Origin: Thiohalomonas denitrificans
GTDB taxonomy: Bacteria > Pseudomonadota > Gammaproteobacteria > Thiohalomonadales > Thiohalomonadaceae
Direction of reading: 5' to 3'
Length of the DNA: 64,000 nucleotides
Assembly (NCBI GenBank): GCA_020725115.1
Contig: DYFR01000002.1
Span: 132,770 to 196,769 of the forward strand
Shown in pieces: positions 11,332 to 19,688 of the stretch. The notes under the pieces are model-generated. The model searched no databases. It saw nothing but the letters and a program-made list of their open reading frames with translations, and was not told the origin of the DNA. The translations under genes were made by a program, and so were the position numbers. Each line of letters begins with the position of its first letter. The first letter of the stretch is position 1.

Positions 11332-11458
11332 TTTCACCGCAGAGACGCAGAGGACGCCGAGAAAGGCCATGGCGTTCGCTTCATATCAACGGCCGCTGTC
11401 GTGCTGCGGGCAGTATGAACACCGTTTCTCTCTGCGCACTCTGCGCCTCTGCGGTGAG
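11332..11458. repeat. Inverted-repeat element, family A (hyfC-hyfE spacer)
   Basis: A 127-bp imperfect hairpin. The left arm begins TTTCACCGCAGAGACGCAGA; the right arm ends CTCTGCGCCTCTGCGGTGA. It fills the space between hyfC and hyfE. TCCGGC(G/A)TG-(G)AAC occurs on both flanks, suggesting a target duplication. Related copies lie at 12186-12323, 15508-15644 and 48053-48155. Confidence 0.85.
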
Positions 11459-11467
11459 TAATCCGGC

Positions 11468-12172
11468 ATGAACTTCGCCCAGTTCACCCTGCAGGAACAG
11501 GGCGTGGTGATCCTCGCTGCGCTGGTACTGTTTACCTCCTTTTCCCTGCTGGCGCAGACGCGCATCATCGCCTGCATCCACGCCTTCGCCTGGCAGGGCG
11601 CGCTGGTGGCCGCGGCCACGGCCATGGTCGCGCTGGTCGCCGGCCAGCATCACCTGTACATCTCCGCGCTGATCACCTTCGCCCTCAAGGCGGTGCTGAT
11701 CCCCTGGGTACTGCACCGCATCGTGGTCAAGCTGCAGATAACGCGCGAGGTGGAGACGGTGGTGAACCCGTCGCTGGTGCTGCTGGCCGCCGCGGCGCTG
11801 GTGGCCTTCAGCTATTACGTCGCGCTGCCGGTGGAGAAGCTGTCGACGCTGGCCACCCGCAACACCATCGCCATCAGCATGGCAGTGGTGCTGCTCGGCA
11901 TGCTGATGATGGTAACGCGGCGTCAGGCCATCACCCAGGTGGTGGGCTTCATGTCCATCGAGAACGGCCTGTTCTTCGCCGCGGTGGTATCCACCCACGG
12001 TATGCCCATGGTGGTGGAATTGGGCGTCGCCTTCGATCTGTTGGTGGCAACAGTGATCTTCGGTGTGTTCTTCTTCCAGATCCGCCAGAGCATCGACTCG
12101 CTGGATGTGGACCGCCTCAGCCGCCTGGCGGAAAGCACCGAGGAGGAAGAACAGCAGGATAACCACGGATGA
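11468..12172 (+). CDS. hyfE: Complex subunit HyfE (NuoK-like extended)
   Basis: A 234-residue membrane protein with about seven transmembrane segments. The MSIENGLFFAAVV segment is the conserved Glu-containing helix of HyfE/NuoK proteins, and the tail is charged (LSRLAESTEEEEQQDNHG). It belongs to the membrane arm of the complex. Start ATG 11468 lies 9 nt after the family-A element and its Shine-Dalgarno is poor, so the insertion may have changed expression. The gene ends in ATGA (12169-12172), followed by another element. Confidence 0.9.
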   Translation: MNFAQFTLQEQGVVILAALVLFTSFSLLAQTRIIACIHAFAWQGALVAAATAMVALVAGQHHLYISALITFALKAVLIPWVLHRIVVKLQITREVETVVNPSLVLLAAAALVAFSYYVALPVEKLSTLATRNTIAISMAVVLLGMLMMVTRRQAITQVVGFMSIENGLFFAAVVSTHGMPMVVELGVAFDLLVATVIFGVFFFQIRQSIDSLDVDRLSRLAESTEEEEQQDNHG

Positions 12173-12185
12173 CCAAGAACACGAC

Positions 12186-12323
12186 TTTCACCGCAGAGGC
12201 GCAGAGTTCGCAGAGGAATTTCATGCGGTTGCCAGCGCGTTCAGAATCTCCTGGTTGGATCATGTGCCGGTGTAAGGCCCAAGAGATGTGGTTTCTCTGC
12301 GTCCTCGGCGCCTCGGCGGTGAG
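12186..12323. repeat. Inverted-repeat element, family A (hyfE-hyfF spacer)
   Basis: A 138-bp element with arms TTTCACCGCAGAGGCGCAGA on the left and CTCGGCGCCTCGGCGGTGA on the right. Same family as 11332-11458. It starts 14 nt after the hyfE stop and ends 9 nt before the hyfF ATG. Confidence 0.85.
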
Positions 12324-12332
12324 ATATTCACA

Positions 12333-13820
12333 ATGAACGCCCTGTTCGCCACCCTGCTCATTCCCCTGCTCGGCACGCTGCTGATGGCCGTGGTACCGCG
12401 CTGCCGCATCGCCGGCTGGGTCAACGTGGCCTTTGCCGCCGCCACCACCGCGGCCTCTATCGTGTTGGCGCTGGAGATATTCGAAAGCGGCCCGCTGCTG
12501 TCGCCCGGCAAGTTCTTCTACGTCGACGCCTTCAATGTCTATCTGCTGGTGCTCACCGCCTTCGTCGCCACCACCACGGCGATCTTCTCGCGGCCTTATA
12601 TGGATCACGAACTGGCGCAGGGCCGCGTCAACAACCGGCGCATGCGCCTGTATCACGCCATGTATCAGGGCTTTCTGTTCACCATGTTGCTGGCGCTGTC
12701 CACCAACAACCTCGGCATCCTGTGGGTGGCGCTGGAGGGTGCAACCCTCGCCACCGTGTTGCTGGTGTCGTTGTACCGCACGCCGGAATCGGTGGAGGCG
12801 GCGTGGAAGTATTTCATCCTCTGCGGCGTCGGCATCGCGCAGGCGCTGTTCGGTACCGTGTTGCTGTACTTCGCCGCCGCCTCGGTGCTCACCTCGGCGG
12901 AGGACGGCCTGCTGTGGACCACGCTGCACGGCATCGCCGGCCAGCTCGACCCCACGGTGATGAGCATCGCCTTCGTGTTCCTGCTGGTGGGTTACGGCAC
13001 CAAGGTCGGCCTGGTGCCGCTGCACAACTGGCTGCCCGATGCCCACTCGGAAGGTCCAACGCCGATGTCGGCGGTGCTGTCCGGCCTGCTGCTCAACGTC
13101 GCGCTGTATGCGGTGGTGCGCACCAAGATGCTGGTGGACGGCGCGCTGGCGGCTGCGCCCAACGTGCCGCAGCCGCAACTGGCCGGTTATCTGATGATGG
13201 CCTTCGGCCTGCTGTCCTTCCTGGTGGCCGGCCTGTTCCTGCACCGCCAGCGCGACATCAAGCGCATGTTCAGCTATTCCTCCATCGAACACATGGGGTT
13301 GATGACCTTCGCCTTCGGCCTGGGCGGCCCGCTCGCCACCTTCGCCGCGCTGCTGCACATGACGCTGCACTCGCTGGTGAAGTCGGCCATCTTCGTCACC
13401 GTCGGCCACGCCACCCACATCGCCGGCACCCAGGCCATCGACAAGATCCGCGGCCTCATTCGCACCCAGCCGACCGTAGGCTGGGGCCTGCTGCTCGGCA
13501 CCGCCGCCATCGCCGGCTTCCCGCCCTTCGGCCTGTTCGTGAGCGAATTCCTGCTGCTCATCGCCACCATGCAGAGCTGGCCCTGGCTCACCGTGGTCCT
13601 CTTGTCGGGCCTGGCCATCGCCTTCGCCGGCCTGTTCCGCAACATCCATCCCATGGTCTACGGCAATCAGCCGGAGGGTCAGACGCCGGTGAAAGCCAAC
13701 ATGCTGCCGGTGTACCTGCATCTGCTGCTGGCGCTGTGGTTCGGCCTCGCCATTCCCGCCGTGCTGGCGCAGTGGTTCGATCAGGCGACGCAGCTCATCG
13801 CCGGCAAGGGAGTGTTATGA
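12333..13820 (+). CDS. hyfF: Complex subunit HyfF (NuoN/M-like)
   Basis: A 495-residue antiporter-like subunit. It shows the Glu motif WVALEGATLATVLLVSLY, the lysine motif VGYGTKVGLVPLHNWLPDAH, GPTPMSAVLSGLLLNVALY and DIKRMFSYSSIEHMGLMTF. About 13-14 transmembrane helices. With HyfB it gives the complex two antiporter-type pumps. ATG 12333 was chosen because the upstream 15 codons are repeat sequence. The gene ends in ATGA (13817-13820) and is followed by a different repeat. Confidence 0.92.
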   Translation: MNALFATLLIPLLGTLLMAVVPRCRIAGWVNVAFAAATTAASIVLALEIFESGPLLSPGKFFYVDAFNVYLLVLTAFVATTTAIFSRPYMDHELAQGRVNNRRMRLYHAMYQGFLFTMLLALSTNNLGILWVALEGATLATVLLVSLYRTPESVEAAWKYFILCGVGIAQALFGTVLLYFAAASVLTSAEDGLLWTTLHGIAGQLDPTVMSIAFVFLLVGYGTKVGLVPLHNWLPDAHSEGPTPMSAVLSGLLLNVALYAVVRTKMLVDGALAAAPNVPQPQLAGYLMMAFGLLSFLVAGLFLHRQRDIKRMFSYSSIEHMGLMTFAFGLGGPLATFAALLHMTLHSLVKSAIFVTVGHATHIAGTQAIDKIRGLIRTQPTVGWGLLLGTAAIAGFPPFGLFVSEFLLLIATMQSWPWLTVVLLSGLAIAFAGLFRNIHPMVYGNQPEGQTPVKANMLPVYLHLLLALWFGLAIPAVLAQWFDQATQLIAGKGVL

Positions 13821-13825
13821 AGAAC

Positions 13826-13893
13826 AGTTGCAAGTTACAAGTTGCAAGTTACAAGTGTGTTTTTCTTGCCACTTGTAACTTGACACTTGAAAC
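13826..13893. repeat. Inverted-repeat element, family H (hyfF-hyfG spacer)
   Basis: Left arm has GCAAGTTACAAGT twice in tandem; the right arm reads CACTTGTAACTTGACACTTG. About 68 bp, AT-rich compared with its neighbours, and only one copy in this window. It fills the hyfF-hyfG spacer in the same way as the family-A elements. Confidence 0.8.
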
Positions 13894-13905
13894 TGGTTTT
13901 AAGCC

Positions 13906-15489
13906 ATGAACCACTTTGACTGGTTGTCCGAACTCCTCGCCCGCTATCAGGATGAACACATCCTGGTGCGGCGCGGTTCGGCCACGCAACTGGCTCCGGC
14001 CCATCTGCTGGAGATCGATCCGGAGGACTGGGGCCGCGCCGCGCAGGTGGCGGCGGGCTATGCCTGCCGCTGGGCGGGCGTGTGGGCCGAACAGCGCGAT
14101 GAGGAATTCGTCATCACCGCCGCCGTGGTGCGCGAAGGGGATCACCTGTTGCTGCGCACGCAGGTTCCCGTCAGCGCGCCGCTGCTGACCTCCCACACGC
14201 CCTACTTCCCCGGCGCCGATCGTATGGAACGGCACGTGCAGGACATGTACGGACTGGTCTTCAGTGACCATCCGGATGCGCGGCGCTGGAGTCGCCATAA
14301 CCGCTGGGCTCCCGACAGCTATCCACTGCGCAAGGCGTTTGCGCTCGACAGCATGCCGCTCCCTGCCGCACCTGAACAGGACTACAACTTCATCCAGACA
14401 CAAGGTGCCGGTGCCTATGAGATCCCGGTGGGGCCGGTACACGCCGGCATCATCGAACCAGGCCACTTCCGCTTCCAGGCGGTGGGCGAGACGGTGCTCA
14501 ACCTGGAGGAACGCCTCGGCTACGTGCACAAGGGCATCGAGAAGATCGCCGAAGGACGCGACGCGCCCGGCCTCGCGCGCCTCGCCGGTCGCGTCTCCGG
14601 CGACAGCACGGTGCATCATGCCTGGGCCGCCTGCATGGCGATGGAGCGCGCGGCACGCATCATGGTGCCGCCGCGTGCACTGGCCCTGCGTGCCGTACTG
14701 GCCGAGCGCGAGCGCATCGCCAATCATCTGGGCGACATCGGCGCCATCTGCAACGACGTCGCCTTTGCCTTCATGTGGCAGCAGTTCGCCCGCCTGCGCG
14801 AACTGTGGCTGCGCGACAACGCCGCCTGCTGCGGCCACCGCCTGCTGATGGATTGCATCGTGCCCGGCGGTGTGGCGCACGATCCGGATGCCGCGCAACT
14901 CAGCCATCTGCGCGCCGCCATCGACCCGCTGCGCCGTGAACTGGCCACGCTGTATCCGATCCTCGACGATCATCCCTCGCTGGAGGATCGCCTCGCCACC
15001 ACCGGCGTGCTGAGCGCGGAACAGGCCCGGCGCCTCGGCTGCCTCGGCTATGTGGGCAAGGCCAGCGGCCTGGACTATGACCTGCGCCGAGACCATCCCT
15101 ACGCGCCCTACGATCGCCTGCATGTGCATTCGCCGACGTTCACCGCCGGCGACGTGGAGGCACGCATGCAGGTGCGCATGCAGGAAATACTGGATTCACT
15201 GGAGCTGCTGGTGACCCTGCTCGACACCTTGCCCGACGGCCCGGTATCCGCACCATGGCAGGCGCCCGCCGCCGGCGGCGAAGGCATCGGCCTGGTGGAA
15301 GGCTGGCGCGGCGAGATCATCAGTTACGTGAGATTTGGCGCCGACGGCCGCATCGCCCGCTACTTCCCGCGTGATCCGAGCTGGCTCAACTGGCCGGCAC
15401 TGGAACTTCTCATCCACGGCAACATCGTTCCCGACTTCCCGGTGTGCAACAAATCGGTGAACGGCTCCTACTCGGGACACGACCTGTGA
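13906..15489 (+). CDS. hyfG: Ehr-type large subunit HyfG (NuoC-NuoD fusion) lacking NiFe ligands
   Basis: A 527-residue fusion of a 30-kDa NuoC-like domain (residues ~1-160, with ERHVQDMYGLVFSDHPDARR and SYPLRKAF) and a NuoD/HyfG large-subunit domain (PVGPVHAGIIEPGHFRF, LNLEERLGYVHKGIEK). Hydrogenases bind NiFe with CXXC near RICGIC and near the C-terminal DPC. Here the first reads GRVSGDSTVHH (S231, S234) and the second PDFPVCNKSVNGSYSGHDL (C514, S517), so three of four ligands are serine. There is also no cleavable C-terminal extension. By family knowledge this is an energy-converting hydrogenase-related (Ehr) complex, not an active hydrogenase. Its electron partner is unknown. Confidence 0.9.
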   Translation: MNHFDWLSELLARYQDEHILVRRGSATQLAPAHLLEIDPEDWGRAAQVAAGYACRWAGVWAEQRDEEFVITAAVVREGDHLLLRTQVPVSAPLLTSHTPYFPGADRMERHVQDMYGLVFSDHPDARRWSRHNRWAPDSYPLRKAFALDSMPLPAAPEQDYNFIQTQGAGAYEIPVGPVHAGIIEPGHFRFQAVGETVLNLEERLGYVHKGIEKIAEGRDAPGLARLAGRVSGDSTVHHAWAACMAMERAARIMVPPRALALRAVLAERERIANHLGDIGAICNDVAFAFMWQQFARLRELWLRDNAACCGHRLLMDCIVPGGVAHDPDAAQLSHLRAAIDPLRRELATLYPILDDHPSLEDRLATTGVLSAEQARRLGCLGYVGKASGLDYDLRRDHPYAPYDRLHVHSPTFTAGDVEARMQVRMQEILDSLELLVTLLDTLPDGPVSAPWQAPAAGGEGIGLVEGWRGEIISYVRFGADGRIARYFPRDPSWLNWPALELLIHGNIVPDFPVCNKSVNGSYSGHDL

Positions 15490-15507
15490 TATACGCGAAC
15501 ACACAGA

Positions 15508-15644
15508 TGTCGCAGAGACGCAGAGGCGCAGAGATTGGAATAGGGCCGTTTGTATTGTCTGAGTCGTTTGGCGCAGTAGCACACCAACGTAATGCGGCGT
15601 TATTGTGCAATGGATTACTCTGCGTCTCGGCGTCTCTGCGACAG
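15508..15644. repeat. Inverted-repeat element, family A (hyfG-hyfI spacer)
   Basis: Arms TGTCGCAGAGACGCAGAGGC (left) and CTCGGCGTCTCTGCGACA (right), about 137 bp. It differs from the other family-A copies in its ends (TGTCGCAGAG instead of TTTCACCGCAGAG). The upstream gene ends in GTGA. Confidence 0.82.
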
Positions 15645-15667
15645 GTTGTTAACTCTGGTAAACGCCG

Positions 15668-16174
15668 ATGCTGCGCATACTGAACAAGATCCGCCGAACC
15701 GGGCTCATCACCGAGGACCTGCCGCGCGAGCCGGTGCTGGAACAGGTGGGTGAACAACTGCGCGCCGGTGTCGCCCGGCAGTTCCAGGGCAGCCTTGCCA
15801 TCCGCCAGGTGGATGCCGGCTCCTGCAATGCCTGCGAGCTGGAGATCCACGCCCTCAACAACGGCTACTATGACATCGAACGCTACGGCGTCCACTTCGT
15901 CGCCTCACCGCGCCACGCCGACGTACTGCTGGTCACCGGCCCGGTGTCGGTGCACATGGAAACGGCACTGCTCCGCACCTATGAAGCAACACCCGCCCCC
16001 AAGCTGGTGATCGCCGCCGGCGACTGCGCTGCCTGCGGCGGCGAGTTCGGCTGCTCCTACGCCAGCCGCGGTGCGGTGAGCAACGTCATCCCCGTCGACG
16101 CCGTCATCCCAGGCTGCCCGCCGACGCCTCTGGCCCTGATGCAGGGCATCCTGCAAGCGCTGGAACAGACCTGA
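15668..16174 (+). CDS. hyfI: Complex small subunit HyfI (NuoB-like, 4Fe-4S)
   Basis: A 168-residue NuoB/HyfI protein holding the N2-type [4Fe-4S] cluster. The four likely ligands are visible: C53 and C56 in AGSCNACELEI, C120 in AAGDCAACGG and C150 in IPGCPPTP. It passes electrons to the site formed with HyfG. It closes the operon. No ferredoxin-type HyfH/NuoI subunit and no hyp maturation genes follow, in keeping with the non-hydrogenase large subunit. Confidence 0.93.
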   Translation: MLRILNKIRRTGLITEDLPREPVLEQVGEQLRAGVARQFQGSLAIRQVDAGSCNACELEIHALNNGYYDIERYGVHFVASPRHADVLLVTGPVSVHMETALLRTYEATPAPKLVIAAGDCAACGGEFGCSYASRGAVSNVIPVDAVIPGCPPTPLALMQGILQALEQT

Positions 16175-16364
16175 CCAGGTGTTCCGAATGGGTATCCACC
16201 TCACCTGAGGGATTTCAAAAAATCTTTACTAACGGGAAGTTAGACGGGATTTCGAAGATTGACTCCAGGTTTCTATCCCAAATGAGTCCACCCTATCCCC
16301 TGCCCCTGCCGCACGCCTTGTTCTAGTCTTGACCCGATTCACAACAAACAGCGAGGGGCTAGCC

Positions 16365-16571
16365 ATGTTTTCTGTGATGACTTCATTGCCAGGCGCACTG
16401 CTGGAAGATATATCGGAAGAAGAACTGCGCAACGACATCCTCTACTACAAATCCATGCTGGCCGAGACTACACGCAAGACCGGTTCGCCGAGTCACCTCA
16501 CACCGACGACACTGCGCCAGCACCTGCAGGACTGCGAGAGTCGCCTGCAACGGTTGCGTGGCAAGCGTTGA
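16365..16571 (+). CDS. Hypothetical protein, 68 residues
   Basis: A small, mostly helical cytoplasmic protein (MFSVMTSLPGALLEDISEEE onward) ending in a basic tail (RLQRLRGKR). ATG 16365 has GAGGGG about 6 nt upstream; an in-frame ATG at 16329 lacks a ribosome site. No family recognised. The region before it (16175-16364) contains a fragment of family-E repeat (GTTCCGAATGGGTATCCACC). Confidence 0.5.
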   Translation: MFSVMTSLPGALLEDISEEELRNDILYYKSMLAETTRKTGSPSHLTPTTLRQHLQDCESRLQRLRGKR

Positions 16572-16700
16572 CGCTGCAAGCTCAACGCTTCAGCGCAACA
16601 CTGCCGTTCACACAGAACATGCCATCGCCGCGCGGCGTCCATTTACCTGTGCGCACAGGCGATCTCCGCACTTCACCAAAGAGGCTCCCGCAATCCGATA

Positions 16701-17777
16701 TCAATATGTCGCGATACTGCGAGATAAAAATTCGTTGCTTTTGCCATTACTCAACCTCCCCGACCTTAATCTCTGCAATGACGCAATATTGTCTGCAGCG
16801 TGCCTCGCCGTCTGCAACACCGGCTGCTCAGGCAGCCCGGCGGCCGGCGAAGAATCACGCGTATAAAAGGCCCGCATCACCTTGTCGCAGGTAAGCTGCG
16901 GCGCCAGCAACTCGACAAATTCATACCCGTATCTGCGCATGACGCTCTCACGGCGCATGCAGATATAGGCGGAAACCGGTGCAAACAAACCGCTCCCGCC
17001 GCTCACCTGCATTAAACCATCGGGCAACTTCTCACGAGAATTTCCACATATGATACCTATGACATCGCTATCCAGAACAATGGATGCACACAATTCAGCA
17101 TCATTGGATTCATAGACAATATCAGGCAGCACATTGGCTGCGGCAAATGCCGCATCGACACTGGCTCGCCCGGCATGCCCTGAAATATAGGTTGCCAGCG
17201 GATAGTCGGCCAATGCAGGAAGCGTCAAATTCTCTTCCTGGCTGAGCGGATGCCCCCGGGACATCACGATCGACAGCTCATGCTGTGCATACGGCAGCGC
17301 AACCAGATCGTCAAACCGGGTCATATCCCCCATGATCAGTGCACAATCCACACTCCCGTCACTCACCAGGCGAATCATCTCCTGAGTGGAGCCGCGCAAT
17401 ATATTGACCATCACCCCAGGATAAATCTTCCTGAAAGCGGCAACCGCCGGAGGCAAAGCACCAACTGCGCACACATCATCGCTGCCAACGGCAAATCTTC
17501 CATCGGCAGCATGCTGCATGACCTGTGCCATGCGTTGCAATCCGTCCGCGCTATCCAGAACAGCAACCACCATATCCATGATCCTGTTCCCTTCCGGCGT
17601 CAATCCGACGAGCCTTCCTCCGGCACGATTGAACATGCGTACCGAAAGCTCTTCCTCAAGCATGCGGATATAGCGACTAACGTTAGGCGGCGTATTGTCC
17701 AAGGCGCGCGCCGCAGCGGAAATATTCAAGCCATTACGCACAACCTCCTGAATGCTGCGCAGCTGCTGCAAAGTCAT
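16701..17777 (-). CDS. CysB-like LysR-type transcriptional regulator
   Basis: A 358-residue LysR protein: N-terminal winged HTH (MTLQQLRSIQEVVRNGLNIS, then AAARALDNTPPNVSRYIRML) and an effector domain. The opening and the overall length match the CysB subgroup rather than typical 300-residue LysR proteins, but the recognition helix is diverged (TPPNVSRY against TSQPGISKQ in the neighbour). The last ~40 residues are an unusual low-similarity tail. It overlaps the DUF3579 gene as TGATG, so both are probably one transcript. Confidence 0.85.
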   Translation of the reverse strand: MTLQQLRSIQEVVRNGLNISAAARALDNTPPNVSRYIRMLEEELSVRMFNRAGGRLVGLTPEGNRIMDMVVAVLDSADGLQRMAQVMQHAADGRFAVGSDDVCAVGALPPAVAAFRKIYPGVMVNILRGSTQEMIRLVSDGSVDCALIMGDMTRFDDLVALPYAQHELSIVMSRGHPLSQEENLTLPALADYPLATYISGHAGRASVDAAFAAANVLPDIVYESNDAELCASIVLDSDVIGIICGNSREKLPDGLMQVSGGSGLFAPVSAYICMRRESVMRRYGYEFVELLAPQLTCDKVMRAFYTRDSSPAAGLPEQPVLQTARHAADNIASLQRLRSGRLSNGKSNEFLSRSIATY

Positions 17778-18262
17778 CAGCCTTCTCCCAAGCCATCAAA
17801 ATACAGCTGCAACCCATTGCTCTTGCCAAACATGATCATGAAGTCATACAAAGGTGGATCTACATCCACCAAGGCCCTGGATACCAGCAACGAATGGATG
17901 CCGTCATCAATGACGACCTTGACGTGTGGATTTACCTTGCGACCACGAATATCGCTGCAATATGAGCAGTTGATTGTCGCTGCCGCAGCAAGCCGCTGAC
18001 ACCAGTCACTGGGGCGAAATGGAAGTCCTGCGTGCGTAACGCCTCTGATAACAATTGCGGAACCAGAGCCTGAATCATCACATCCGCCTACGCGCTCTTT
18101 TGCATTGCCTAAATCCTGTAATCGCGGTTCTACTTCCGGCGTCACCCACACCAGTTCTTCTGACAACACAGCAACCTCGCTATAGATTTCCAGATGCCAG
18201 GCGTGCAGAATATGCAACGCATGACGGGGCCCAAGAACAGATTCGGTTTGGCACCCTAACAA
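17777..18262 (-). CDS. DUF3579-like protein
   Basis: The C-terminal ~95 residues (IVIRGVTHAGLPFRPSDWCQ onward, ending VDVDPPLYDFMIMFGKSNGL) match the DUF3579 pattern of FRPSDW.(E/Q)RL followed by V.P.V.DG and L..V.PP.Y.F...F. The first ~65 residues are extra and have no recognisable homology. The only long-frame start is TTG at 18262, so the real N-terminus is uncertain; the protein may begin further downstream at a GTG. DUF3579 proteins have no assigned function. The gene is divergent from a CysB-family gene with only 60 bp between them. Confidence 0.65.
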   Translation of the reverse strand: MLGCQTESVLGPRHALHILHAWHLEIYSEVAVLSEELVWVTPEVEPRLQDLGNAKERVGGCDDSGSGSAIVIRGVTHAGLPFRPSDWCQRLAAAATINCSYCSDIRGRKVNPHVKVVIDDGIHSLLVSRALVDVDPPLYDFMIMFGKSNGLQLYFDGLGEG

Positions 18263-18322
18263 TGGATTTACAGGATGTAAAAGATCATCTTTTCCTATCC
18301 ATAGACGAGCAGGTTATAAGGA

Positions 18323-19294
18323 ATGAAGCTGCAGCAATTACGTTATGTCTGGGAAGTAAGTCGTCAGGGTCTTAATATTTCCGCAGCCGCCGCTGCGCTG
18401 CACACCTCACAGCCAGGCATCAGCAAGCAGATACGGTTACTCGAGGAAGAGCTCGGGCTGGAACTGTTTACCCGTACCGGCAAACAGCTGGCGGCCATCA
18501 CCCCGGCAGGACAACGCATCGTTGATCTGGCGGGGCACATCGTTGCAGATGCAACGACCATCAAACAGCTTGCCCTGGAGCATACCGATCCACATAGCGG
18601 CAATCTGTCGATTGCCACCACCCACACCCAGGCACGTTACTGGTTGCCGAAACGCATTGCCGGATTCATCCGCCGCTATCCTGGTGTACGCCTGCACATG
18701 AATCAGGGCACCCCGATGCAAATTGCCGAGATGGTATCCATGGGGCTTGTGGACATGGCCATCGCCACCGAAGCAATGGAGCATTTTGACAATTTGCTAC
18801 TTCTGCCGCTGTACCGCTGGAATCGTAGCATCGTAGTACCCGCCGACCATCCCCTGAACGAGGTACGGCCGCTTACCCTGGAAGCAATAGCGGAATACCC
18901 TATCGTGACCTATGTCTTCGGTTTCACCGGCCGCTTCCAGCTCGACTCCGCCTTTGCTGCGCTCGGCCTCACACCCAATGTCGTGTTTACCGCTACCGAT
19001 GCCGACGTCATCAAAACCTATGTGCGCCTCGGCCTTGGCATCGGCATCGTTGCGCATATGGCCTACGACCCGAAAATCGATTGTGATCTGTGCGCCCTGG
19101 AAGCGAACCACCTTTTCGACAGCAACGTAACCAAAATCGGCATGAAACGCGGCACCTTCATGCGTCGCTACATGTATGACCTGCTTGAAATTCTTGCACC
19201 GCACCTGACCCGGGCCACGGTGGAACAGGCCATAGCCATGCCCAGCCAGGCAGAGATTGACGCACTATTCGAGCTGGATCTGCCGGTATATTGA
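18323..19294 (+). CDS. CysB-family LysR regulator
   Basis: A 323-residue protein matching CysB: MKLQQLRYVWEVSRQGLNIS, AAAAALHTSQPGISKQIRLL for the HTH, then the sulfate/acetylserine-type effector domain with LSIATTHTQARYWLPKRI and TYVFGFTGRFQLDSAF. CysB activates sulfate assimilation genes in response to N-acetylserine. The start has a Shine-Dalgarno (AAGGA, 1-5 nt before ATG, rather close). It lies divergent to the DUF3579-LysR pair, so the 60-bp gap probably holds shared control sites. Confidence 0.88.
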   Translation: MKLQQLRYVWEVSRQGLNISAAAAALHTSQPGISKQIRLLEEELGLELFTRTGKQLAAITPAGQRIVDLAGHIVADATTIKQLALEHTDPHSGNLSIATTHTQARYWLPKRIAGFIRRYPGVRLHMNQGTPMQIAEMVSMGLVDMAIATEAMEHFDNLLLLPLYRWNRSIVVPADHPLNEVRPLTLEAIAEYPIVTYVFGFTGRFQLDSAFAALGLTPNVVFTATDADVIKTYVRLGLGIGIVAHMAYDPKIDCDLCALEANHLFDSNVTKIGMKRGTFMRRYMYDLLEILAPHLTRATVEQAIAMPSQAEIDALFELDLPVY

Positions 19295-19305
19295 ATGGCG
19301 GCTGG

Positions 19306-19650
19306 TTATTGCATGAAAGCTGAACGCAAGTAGGCCAACACATCGTACATTTCCCGCTCATTGAGCATCTGTGGCGGCATCATGCCGGCGGTGTAGGTTC
19401 GTCCGGGCGTGCTGAGGCCATTGCGCAGGCTCTGCATCAGTTCGGTATCCGACTTGGTAAGGCGGTACCACTCCTCGCGAAAATCCACTGCCATGCCGTT
19501 ATTGCCACGCCCATCCGTGCCATGGCAAATACTGCACCGCTGCATGAAGATATCCTGCCCCTGCCCGGAGTCACCCTGAAAGGCCTGTGCCGCCCCACCC
19601 AGGCCCGTCAACACCAGACACAACAGCAACGCCTTCGTCTTGTGATTCAT
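19306..19650 (-). CDS. Monohaem c-type cytochrome (class I)
   Basis: A 114-residue periplasmic cytochrome with a signal peptide (MNHKTKALLLCLVLTGLGGA, cut after AQA), one haem motif CSICHGTDGRG and a distal methionine in GMMPPQMLNEREM. It is a small soluble electron shuttle. Start ATG 19650 has GAGGTG 8 nt upstream. It is the last gene of the minus-strand cytochrome cluster and ends 12 nt from the convergent CysB gene. Confidence 0.92.
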   Translation of the reverse strand: MNHKTKALLLCLVLTGLGGAAQAFQGDSGQGQDIFMQRCSICHGTDGRGNNGMAVDFREEWYRLTKSDTELMQSLRNGLSTPGRTYTAGMMPPQMLNEREMYDVLAYLRSAFMQ

Positions 19651-19688
19651 CGCAGTTTCACCTCAATTGGAAATCCACGGCGCACAAA

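Noticed and set aside
11332..11458. Rho-independent terminators inside the hyf operon
   Set aside because: Arms are long and imperfect, with large middles and no T-runs, and the same sequences recur in several operons; dispersed repeat elements fit better.
8351..16174. Annotation as an H2-evolving hydrogenase-4
   Set aside because: The large subunit lacks three of four NiFe cysteines and no maturation genes are present.
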